Source: Beta vulgaris subsp. vulgaris (taxonomy: Eukaryota; Streptophyta; Magnoliopsida; Caryophyllales; Amaranthaceae). From it: 64,000 nucleotides of DNA. The notes beneath the pieces were generated by a model. It saw only the letters and a program-made list of their open reading frames with translations. It was not told the origin of the DNA and searched no databases. Shown here piece after piece: positions 46,850-58,800 of the stretch; the stretch's first letter is position 1; each line of letters begins with the position of its first letter. The DNA is taken from NCBI RefSeq assembly GCF_026745355.1, contig NC_079209.1, forward strand, positions 18,886,987-18,950,986. The letters are read 5' to 3'. The translations under genes and the position numbers were made by a program.

Positions 46850-49800
46850 CTGCAAAATCACACACTGATTCGATTATTCACTTATCGTATTAATTAATAT
46901 GGCTTTGCAAACTTCTTGCGGTTTACAGTCTTTAAGGCTAATGGTTAGTGCTACAATCTTTTTTTTTTTATTGATACCCTCTTTTAGGTGTTTTTGCATC
47001 AAGATTTTTTTGGTGGAAAAAGGAGTCAAAACAACAGGAAAAGTTTCATTGTTATATCTTTTGTCACTCCATAACAGTGTTTTTTAATCAAAGGAGGATG
47101 AATGTTACTCTATAACAAGAAATAAAGGGAAACTGAGCAGAATTTGCAGGATGGTAAGTTTTTTTCAAAATTATATAATGAACTGAAAGGAATGAAATCT
47201 AAAGGATTCTTTTTCTTTCCACCATCTATCTATACAAATATATTAAAAGACGTTCTTAAACAAGGAACTGTTCAACCTTGCTTTATCGCTTACTTGTTTA
47301 CTAAAAGTAAACAAACATGCAACAAAAAAAAAAAATTGATCCCGTAAATTTAAACTTATATACTAGAGTCTTAACCATTGAACCAAATAATTTTTAGTGT
47401 TATAATTTTAAATTAAAATATTAATAAATAAAAGTTATAGTACGTAACAATGCACAATGTCTAAAAACTAGTTAATAAATTAAACCTTGTAATAATAATA
47501 AAAAAATCTTGAAAGTGGAAAATGCGAGATTGCTTGTTAGAGATATCTTATATCTTAGGTATCTTTACTTATTCTGGTAGATATTCTTTCCTATCTTTTA
47601 GGGAAGTTATTCTATTCTCCTTGATTTTCTCCTTTGTATAGAGATTCCTTTGTATTATATACTGCGTTCATGAATGAGAAGAGATCAACTTTTCCCGTGC
47701 TATTATCACTTTGTCATGGTATCAAGAGCAGGTTCATAAAAACCTAAATTTTTTTTCTTTCTTTCTTCCGCCAAGGCTGGCGATGACCTTCCTCTTGTCA
47801 CGCCTCCGGCTAAAATTGATCCTTCATCACCATTCTTTCTCGGTCCACAGGACCGACCCGGTGACTTCATTACCCCGACCAGACTCACGCACGACAATTA
47901 CGCGGACTGGGCCGCAGATATTCAGTTAGCCCTTGTCGCTAGGCGCAAGTTTTCCTTCGTTGATGGCACCATTACTTCCCCTATTCCTCCTTGCACCGAC
48001 TCGGACTGGCTCACCATTAACGCCATGCTTGTTTCCTGGATCACCAACACCATCACTCCCGAGGTAAAGAGTACATTAACTAAATATCGTGAGGCTAGTC
48101 GTTTGTGGGATCATTTAAAACACCGTTTCTATATTGTTAATGGTCCTAGAATTCAACAAATTAAATCTTCTATTGCTCGTTGTGAACAAACTAAAACTAT
48201 GTCTGTGTCTACCTATTATGGAAAATTGAATGCATTATGGGAGGAACTTTCTCTTCTTGAACCATCTATATGTTGTTCCTGTTGTCCCAATTGTACTGTG
48301 TCTGATTTATACTCTCAACGTCGTGAAACAACCAAACTACATGAATTTCTGATGGGACTTTATTCTGAATATTACTCACATCTACGGACCAATATATTAT
48401 CCTCTGACCCATTACCCTCCTTGGACCGTGTGTATCATCTTGCTGTGCAAGATGAACGTGTGCGGCTCGCGCACATCTCATCTGTGGACTCTTCGAGTCC
48501 AGCCGAAGTACTCGGCTTCTCTGTCCGGGCTCAGGGACCACCTGGTCGTGGCTCGGCTTCCTCGGGCTCTCGTCTGGTGTGTGGTAAATGTCACAAAACA
48601 GGTCACGATTCGGCTTCTTGTTGGGCGCATCTCACATGCTCTCACTGTCACAAAAAGGGGCACGGAATTGATCACTGCTATACTCTTCATGGGTATCCGG
48701 ATAAACCCAAAGGATCCACAGGGCGTGGCCGTCCTCCCCAGCCTGCTCGTGCTCACGCTGCCGTGACTCCTTCAGACGGCACGGGCGGACCTTCCTCATC
48801 CTCTTCTTTATTTTCAGCCGAGCAGTGGAAAGCACTTGCTGGGTTATTTGGCAATGCACCGGTTCCCGAAACTCGTCTGAATGGTGAGTTTGATAAAAAT
48901 TTGTGGATTATTGATACAGGGGCTACTCACCATGTTACGGGTATTGCTTCTTGGTTACTTGATTCTCAGGCTTTTGATTGTCCTGTTGGGCTTCCCAACG
49001 GTGCCACGGTTTTATCTACCATGGTGGGCTCGGTTTGTTTATCTCCTACCATTACTCTTAAGAATGTTCTTTATGTTCCTAATTTGAGCTGCAATTTACT
49101 TTCTGTCTCTCAACTATGTGATGATTTGCAGTGTTTTGTCCAATTTACTAATTCTATGTGTGTCATCCAGGGCCCCACGAAGGAGCGGATTGGAACGGGG
49201 ACTAGGCAAGCAGGTCTCTACTACTTTCAGGGCATTAACACTGTTCATCATGTTGCGGTCTCTTCCTCTTCTCTCTTGGACTTGTGGCACCAACGTCTGG
49301 GTCATCCGTCTGAGAAGATTGTTAAACTTATTCCTCCTCTTTGCAATCATAAAGGACATTTAGATCCTAATTGTGAGATTTGCTTTCGCTCTAAACATAC
49401 TCGTACTAAGTTTCCTTCTAGTACTACTAAAACTTCTCGTGTGTTTGAAAAAATTCATGTTGATTTATGGGGGCCCTATCGCCATGTTTCTTCTAGTGGT
49501 GCTCGATTTTTTCTAACTATTGTGGATGATTTTTCTCGAGCTGTCTGGACATATCTTTTAGTTGATAGGCTAGAAGTATTTTCTATGTTCATGTCTTTTG
49601 TTGCCATGGTTCAACGTCAATTCTCTAAAAATATCCAAATTGTTCAAAGTGATAATGGCACCGAATTTACATGTTTACTTGATTATTTTGCTTCTACTGG
49701 CATCTTATTTCAAACTTCTTGTGTGGGCACTCCTGAACAAAATGGGCGGGTAGAACGTAAACACCAACACATCCTTAATGTTGCCCGAGCTTTAAGATTT

Positions 49801-52800
49801 CAAGCCCATCTACCTATCTATTTTTGGGGGGAATGTGTTTTGGCCGCTGCACATGTTATTAATCATACTCCCTCCTTGATTCTTCACGGGAAGTCCCCAT
49901 TTGAATGCTTGTTTGGTCATACCCCTTCTTATGATGCTCTTCGGGTTATTGGGTGTCTTGCATATGCTCATAATCAAAAAACTCTTGGAGATAAGTTTGC
50001 TAGTCGCAGTCGCAAATGTATTTTTATTGGGTATCCATTTGGCAAAAAGGGATGGAAATTGTATGATCTTGAGAGAAAGGTCTTCTTTGTGTCTAGAGAT
50101 GTAAAATTTGTTGAGCATATTTTTCCATACTTTTCTCCCTCTCAAGTTGATATTTCTCCAGATCTCTTACTATCCTCCTCTCAGGACATTCATTATGATT
50201 TTGACGATTATCCCATTGAGTTCTCTTCTTCATCTCCCTCCATTCAACCCACCAACCTCACGGCCTCTCCTTCTGGGCCTACTTCTCCCTCTTCTTCTCT
50301 CGCTTCACAATCTACTGGACCCGCTTCCCCAATATCTGGCCCAGCCCCACAAAAATCTGACCCAGCCCCACAAAAATCCCGCCCAGCCCCACAAAATTCT
50401 CGCCCCGCCTCACAAAAATCTTGCCCAGCTCCACAAATGTCTCGCCCAGATTCTCACTCAACTGGCCCCGCTTCTTTACTCACCGACCAAACCGGCCCAT
50501 CTTCTCTCGATCCAGCCCCAGATTCTTCTGCCCCCCTTACTTCAGCTTCCGCTACAAAATTGACCGGCCCAGATTGTCCCTCTTCGGAACCCGCTGGCAG
50601 CTCCTCTAGCCCCACATCTTCCGAGGCCCATCTTCTCCCTACACCACCCTCTTCATCATCTTTGTCTACTGATAACTTAGGGCGTGGCCAAAGACTCAAG
50701 CTCCCCTCCACCCGTCTGCGCGACTTTGTCACTGACAGTGTTACTACCCCAAGTGTGGATTCCCGCTCGTCTACCCCCGCTTCATCCTCTTCTTTAGGTA
50801 CTCCCTATCCTTTGGCTCACTATATAAATTGTGACAATTTTTCTGCAAATTATCGAAAGTTTCTTGCAGCTCTTATTTCTACACAGGAACCTCGATCATT
50901 CAAAGAGGCTATGCAGGATGCTGGTTGGCGTGCCTCCATGCAGTCTGAGATTCGTGCTCTTGAGGAAAACGGGACATGGACTCTTGAACCTCTTCCACCT
51001 GGTAAACGAGCTCTTGGGAGTCAGTGGGTTTATCGTATCAAATATCACTCAGATGGTAGTGTTGAACGTCTCAAGTCCCGCCTGGTTGTCTTTGGGAATC
51101 ATCAGCAGGCTGGCCTTGATTATAATGAGACTTTTGCTCCTGTTGCCAAAATGACTACTGTTCGTGCCTTTTTGGCCATTGCTGCTTCCAAAAATTGGGA
51201 ACTTCATCAAATGGACGTTCACAATGCATTTCTTCATGGTGATCTTGAGGAAGAAGTTTACATGAAGCTTCCGCCTGGTTTTTCTCGCCCTGATTCTGCC
51301 CTTGTCTATAGGCTCCGCAAATCTCTGTATGGTTTGAAGCAGGCTCCCCGGTGCTGGTTTGCCAAGTTGGTTACTCCTTTGAAAGGGTATGGTTTCTTAC
51401 AGTCCTATTCTGATTACTCCCTATTCACCTATACGAAGGGTCCTACGCAGCTTAATGTTTTGGTGTATGTGGATGATCTCATCATTTCTGGTAATGACTC
51501 TGCTGCCATCGCCTTATTTAAGGCTTATCTGAGTGACTGTTTCAAAATGAAGGATTTGGGCTCTCTCAAATATTTTTTGGGTATCGAGGTTGCCCGTAGT
51601 GCCTCCGGATTGTTTCTCTGTCAGCGGAAGTATACTCTGGATATTATTTCTGAGGCAGGTTTGTTGGGTGCCAAGCCGAGTGGATTTCCCATGGAACAGA
51701 ATCATCGCCTTGGCCACGATACTAGTGATTTTTTTGATGCTCCTGAGCGGTATAGGCGTCTTGTTGGCCGTTTGATTTATCTTGCGGTCACCCGTCCTGA
51801 TCTGGCATATTCTGTTCACATTCTTTCTCAGTTTCTTCAGGCTCCTCGCATTGCTCATTGGGAGGCTGCTTTGCGTGTCGTTAGGTACCTCAAGGGTACT
51901 CCTGGACAGGGCATCTTGCTTAACTCTGCGAGTGACCTTACATTGCAGGGTTGGTGTGACTCTGATTGGGCTGCTTGTCCCATCACTCGTCGCTCTCTTT
52001 CTGGTTGGTTGGTTTTCTTGGGTCACTCTCCTATCTCTTGGAAGACGAAGAAGCAGCACACTGTTTCCCTATCTTCGGCCGAGGCTGAGTATCGTTCGAT
52101 GACGGCTATCACTTGCGAGCTCAAATGGCTCAAGGGTCTTCTGCTTAGTCTTGGGGTTCATCATCCAAAGGCTATTCCTCTTTTCTGTGACAGTCAGTCG
52201 GCTCTTCATATTGCTCAAAATCCTGTCTTCCATGAGCGCACGAAGCATATTGAGGTCGATTGTCATTTTGTTCGTGATGCAATCAACGATGGCTTAATTG
52301 CTCCTTCCTATGTTCCTACGACTGATCAGTTGGCCGATGTGTTCACTAAAGCTCTCGGCAAAACCCAGTTTGATCTTCTCATGTCCAAGTTGGGCATTAG
52401 CTCCCTACATGCTCCAACTTGAGGGGGGGGTGTTAGAGATATCTTATATCTTAGGTATCTTTACTTATTCTGGTAGATATTCTTTCCTATCTTTTAGGGA
52501 AGTTATTCTATTCTCCTTGATTTTCTCCTTTGTATAGAGATTCCTTTTGTATTATATACTGCGTTCATGAATGAGAAGAGATCAACTTTTCCCGTGCTAT
52601 TATCACTTTGTCATTGCTCCCTCATTTTTCCCTTTCCTCCCCTACCATTCTCGTGTTTGGATATTTTAGAGCTTTAAAATAACTCTACAAGGTGGAGTTT
52701 GAACGATATCAACCATTGACTAAAAAAATTAATGGCTCATATATTCTTTTTTCAAAATCTCCCTTATTTTATCTCATCAAAATCCACGCCAAAATCTTTT

Positions 52801-55800
52801 CCTTCCACCAATATGAGCCCTTGATTTTAAAATTTATGGCTCAGATACAACTCTACCTTGTACAGTTTTACTAAAACTCTAGACGATCCGAACTCACCAT
52901 TCGGAATGAATGATGTGGATTTAGCAAAGTTGGATAAGACCACAAATGAATTATTCCATGATAATAATTTTTTTTTGCATAAAAAAGTATTAGTTGTTAT
53001 TGTTACTATTCTATTAATGAATCTTTCTAAACACATTTTATATTTGTAATCAACTAATAAAAACAAGTGGTGGAAAACTGGGCATACAAAATGTAAGAAA
53101 GAAGATTTAAATTTCATTTTTTATGGGGAGGGAGTAATTAGGGTGTTTAACCTGAATTATCATGTTATATGGCAAACAATTTGACTATTAATAACCCTAA
53201 TTGTGTACTGATAAATTTTCATAATTTTTTTTTTTGAATATATACAAAATTGGGAACAAATAACTCAACAATATCTTTCACAGTAAATTTCTTCTATATT
53301 AGTCAAAAAGCTTAAGGTTTAGGCTAAGATTACCATATGAATAATGTTGACCCGAAGTTCTTGGCATTATTTATACAGATGACATGCAATTTTAATTAAA
53401 TTCTTTTAACTGGCTTACCAGGAAGAATACGATCTAAGGACTGCATGGCAGAGACATTGATGAACGTAAATTTGGCCCCATCAAACTTTGCATTAAAATA
53501 ATCCACAAGTGATACAAGCTTTGTGTTGAAAAGGTCCACCGCTTGATTGATTTCTTCTACACATTCAGTTGCATTGTTCATTACCATTTCAGCCGGAACA
53601 CAACCTATCTTACCCAATCCAAATACTGCTACCTTCCTTGCACCTGAACTATATAGTGTCTGCAAGACCCAAAAAGAACACTAAAAAAGTAATTTAAAAG
53701 CGCCTCATTCTGTTAGGGCTACTAGCTGATCTAATAATTGGTATTCTTCAAAAGTACCTAAAAGATTGCGTCTTCTTCAGCTTTAAGAAAATAAGTTTAC
53801 GGAAAAAATAAATTTCCATAGTTTGGATCATCTAAATTCAATTAAAGTGATTATATAATCCTTCTTTGGAGTAATTTATAATGATAAAGGTTATCTTAAT
53901 GCAGCAATTGTTGCACGCTTATGTGTCCACGTTATATTAATTTTTTTTCCTCCATTAGTTATTCATCATTGTTAAAAAAAATAAAATGATTCAGACAGAA
54001 ATTTATAATTATTTATAAAAAAAATTTCGATTTTTTCACCAAGTACTCCCGAGTTTTCGAAAAATTCACCTGGTACCCCGCAAGTTTTCAAAATACACGG
54101 GGTATCCTTAAGTTACAAACTATTACACTCAGATACCATTGATGACTAACGACGTTCACCACCGTTAGTCTTAACCCCAATTGGATTATGGGCTCGCGAC
54201 GATGAATGGGGGAGGGGGTGGGTGTCGGAGAGGAGGAATGCAAGGGTGGGGGAGGAGGGGTTGTTGGGATGGTGGGAGGTGGAGGAGGGGATGGTGGGAG
54301 GATTAGGGTTAGGATTAAGGGTTTGTGGTTAGGGTTAGAGATAGGGGTTTAGGACTAAGGTTAGTATTAGGGGGTTAATGAGGGTTTAAAATAGAAAATT
54401 AGGATTAATGACTAACGACGGTTAACGTCGTTAGTCATTAAGGATATTTGAGTGTATTAGTTTGTAACTTAGGGGTACCCCGTGTATTTTGAAAACTTGG
54501 GGGTACCATGCGGATTTTCTGAAAACTCGAGGTACTTGGTGAAAAAACCGTTTTTTTTTATATATTTTCTTATATCAATGTTTTGTTGATTCTTTTTAGT
54601 TATTTGTTCATCGATTATTAGTCAAATATAATTTTGAGAGAAGGAAATATTAAATAGAATAAAGTTTGTATCCAAATAAAGTGGAGGAATTTGTATATCA
54701 GGTTTAATCGTTCGATATTAATACAGTGGAAGAGTTTGATTTATATAATAGAAATTACTGACTAATAATCAACATTTAAGTTTAAAAAATATTATCAGTA
54801 TAAATGAATATGAATTTCAAGTTTTTATTTTTTCTTCTGATTGTGTCAACCAAGTTATATTGTCAATTATATATTTTTTTTATCAGGGTTTTCACACATA
54901 TGTAATAATAGGAAATCATTCTCCCTACCGTAATATTTAATTGAAATTTTAAATTCAACTCCATTGTTAACTTGTTCAATATATATGGCAAGCAGGAAAA
55001 AGAAAAGATTATTTAATATATCTGACAATTTAAAGTTATCAAAGGTATATCAAACTTTTTGTAAGGAGGACACCATGTTCCTCCCTCTTTACTTATATAA
55101 TACTCACTCTGTTCCAAAATATAAGGCACGAACGATTTTTTAGGTCGAACTTTGACCGTTAATTACTCTCAATTTACGTAGATAAAAAAATTAATGTTAT
55201 TATAGTATTTTTTATGATGAATCCGACGGTATAATTTTTATTTATCATATTATACGAGATATTTGTAGTCAAAGCAACTTTTTGTAAAGCATAAATGCCT
55301 TATATTTTGAAACGGAGGGAGTAGAGATTTTGAAAAATATCAACATTGTGTAATTATTATTAATTGAAAATCTATACTGCAAAGTAAAGTAGACTCACTA
55401 TAATAAGTTTTCTCTCCTAATGTAAACGATCCTTCTGAAACATATCAAAACATAAAACTTTATCTATCGTCGCTCTTTAAGTTCGACACTCTGAATTTTG
55501 CGCTATCCAAATATCACACTTTATCTATAGATTAAAAATAAAAGTTAATTTTATAAAATATTATTTGATTCGTCTCAATGGATATTTTCATAATTTCAAC
55601 TTTTTACAAGTTATTATAATTTATAATTAGAAATGTTAATGGACAAAGTCGTACACTAGCAAGTCTACTAAAAGTCAACCTATTACACTTATTTATAAAG
55701 AAATGAAATAAATAGTTGCTTCTGCATTTTAGATAAATGATTTTAGAAACATTAGTTAACTATAAGCATTTATAATTAAACTTTAACCAATGCCCAGTAT

Positions 55801-58800
55801 TTCAATAGTAACATGGAATACCCAACTTCCCTCTAAAAAAATCGACTTTAACTTATAATTGCGAAAAATCAAAATCAAAATATGCAATAGCAACGTTAAA
55901 AGTCAAAAGTACAAGAAATTAAACTAAAAGAAACAAGGCTGAGGTAGCACGAAAACGACGACTAACATTGTTTAGGAGAAATCACATGGATTGATGATAC
56001 CGCCATAACTTAAGATACAATCATGAATCATATTATCCACGTTCAAACAAAAATTCATTTATTTGAAACTTTAGTCGTTGTATGAGTGTATCATCAAATG
56101 TTTTATCAGCAAATTTTTTTAATTGTCAATGGTGATTGTGCATGGACAAAATACGTACTTCATTTCAAAATAGTTGCAACATTTGGTATTTGATCATTAT
56201 TCATCAACCAACTTTAACAAGATTTTTCTCAGCATTATTTAAGAATAAAACATAGTCAAGTAGGATCTTGTTAAATTCGTCTCAATACGAGGATTTCAAA
56301 TATCAACTTTTTATAATTTTTACTCATATGCAATCAGAGATATTCACATTTAAAAAAGCGTTTTGGCGAACGTGAAAAAGCAAACGGTGCAACTATTTTA
56401 AAACAGGAGAAATATATAGATAGAGGAGCGAGGAAAGTGGACAAAACAAACCTGTAATTGTGATTTATATTGACCAATAAGTAGTTCAGCATATTGGCCA
56501 GGGGTAAAGAGTGTCTTTGTGGGATAGTGTTCAGGCATGAAATAGTTGTTAATGTAGTCATTGCTACCAATATTAACAGTGTACAAGCACTTGTTTAAGT
56601 ACTTATCAACTGAGCCTTGAATCAGGGATTGAAGCTTTGAGATTGTCATCCCGTAATATTGTAATTGTCGATCCATCCAAACTCGATCACCCTAAAATGG
56701 AGAAAATAACATATGTAAATGTTAAACTACCTAATAAGGAATATATATTATTTTCAAAAACTTTTCCTAGATAGAATTAGTTATTAGGGATAAAAGGATT
56801 ATCTCTATGTTATGCCTTTTCTGTGTTCTCCCTCTTGTTCTTTCAACTTCTAGAAAACCTTTGTTTATCGACGACCAATATTGGTGTTTTTTAAGTAGCT
56901 CTAAGGAGCTCTTCAAGGAGAGAGAAGATGGAGAGCTAACTCTACCCCAATATTGGTGCTCTTCATTCGCTCTTCATGGAGATAACTTCGAGAATTACTC
57001 TTTCTCAAGAGCATTGAGAGAGCATGCTCTTAGCACAGTATGAAGACACATGTAATTTAAAATATTAAAAAAAGGAAATAAAGATAATAATGAATTGGAG
57101 AGCATATTGGAGAGTGATACCATTGTTAGCAATTTTTTAAGGGATGATCTTGAGGAGAGAGAAAGTTAAAAATGGGTTAGTGAGTTATGTTGGAGAGCTA
57201 AATTGATATTGATGGATTTACTATATTTTTGAGTTAATTTTTTTGTAAAGGAAAACTAGCTTATTTAATTTCATGTTCGTATGTCATTCTCTTTTCATTG
57301 AAGATATTTTCCAACCAATTACTCTTATTGGTTATATTTACGCATATTTGTTTTCCTCTCTTTACGAAATTTTACTCCTATATATGTTGCTAAAATAATT
57401 AGTTGTGCCAATAAATGTTTGTAAACTTTATTTAACCACAAATTTCAGTTTTACATTTAATTCAAATTGTAAAATCTACTTTGTTTTTTAAAATTGTTTC
57501 AATTTGAAGAAAAGGAAGGTTTAATCGTGATTCAGCTAGATTGATTGCGTTGATTGAGACTTATTTACTATTGAGATCGAATTTTGATAATTAAACTAGT
57601 TATTAGGTCCGGGCTAAGCCCCGGGTAAGAAAAAATTTCATTTATTAATATAATACTTTATGATAATAACAATAGATACAACTTAGCCTAGTGGTTAAGA
57701 CTTTAGTTTAGTATATGTACTTGAGGTCTCGAGATTAAACCCTATACTACGCAATTTCTAAAAAAAATATTGTACATAGATTACATGAACTAAAAGTCTA
57801 AAACTCCCTAGGGGTAGTACTGTAGTGGTCAACACTGCTCTTCAAATGGTATCATGCATACATAATTAATTTAATGAACATGCAAATTTATTTATTTTTA
57901 AGGATGCAAGGGATATGTTTAATAATATTAACTAACTACAACACATATTTGTAATTTTGTGGAAACATGGATCACTAAGAGATGTTAGATGAGATGGTGA
58001 TTCTTTGAAAACCCTTACATATTTGTAATTTATTTTTTAAATGATGACCAATTGACTTTGTTGGTTAACAGACACATGGCGAAATTCTGGTGGCAGGAGG
58101 AGGGTGCCACGTGGCGCATCGATGTTGTTGCGCACGCCTTTTAATATATTTGTATAGATAGTTTATAGACCCGGGCTTTGTCACGGTTACTTATAGTTTT
58201 CATTTTAAATATTTTACTTTAAAATAATATCACCAAATATCATTTGGTTTAGTGGTTAAGACTTTATTAAATAAACTTAGAAGTCACAAGATAAAATATA
58301 ATACGATGCATTTACTATTTTTATTAAGTACAATTAACTTCACTTGATTTTTACTAAATTAAAATTCATTTGCTGAATTAAACTTATTTTCATTAAAAGT
58401 GAGCTTAGTTTTGCGAGATGAACTTAATTTTATTGAAGTCATCTTGTTTTCTAATCTGCACTAATGTTTATTGATGCTATATGGTTTCTCTTATACTTCT
58501 TTTTTTTTTTTTTAAGTTGTAATATTTGACTTTTTGGTTAGTATATGAAAATAATAAAATGTTGCAACTTATAAAAACAAAAATGGTGTATTTTATTGAT
58601 TTTTACTATAACTTAACTAAGTTTCATAGAACGTAACTTTTTTCAGTAAAACTGAAAATAATTTTGCTAAAATGAAATGAACTTTAATTAATGAGGTGAA
58701 ATAAATAATACCTTGGTCATGATTTTTACTTATTTGCAAGTCTTAAAACCATTTATATAACACCACACAAATTAAACTTGTTTATTATAGTTGATAGTTC

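Larger units (their letters stand above)
47535..52613 (+). mobile_element. Young, nearly intact Ty1-copia element
   Basis: LTRs at 47535-47716 and 52431-52613 differ by one T in a T run; the target duplication TTGCT is perfect on both sides. Primer-binding site TGGTATCAAGAGCAGG at 47717 (initiator-Met type) and polypurine tract GAGGGGGGGG at 52421 are in place. It lies in intron 4 of the GDSL gene in the opposite orientation. LTR identity means a very recent insertion on the genome's time scale. Confidence 0.95.

Noticed and set aside
48266..52266. Many overlapping ORFs on both strands within the young Copia
   Set aside because: All are out-of-frame shadows of the single gag-pol frame.
56807..57043. 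Plus-strand 78-codon ORF with signal-peptide-like start
   Set aside because: It lies antisense in GDSL intron 2 and includes a repeated palindrome (CCAATATTGGTG); more likely repeat-derived than a gene.
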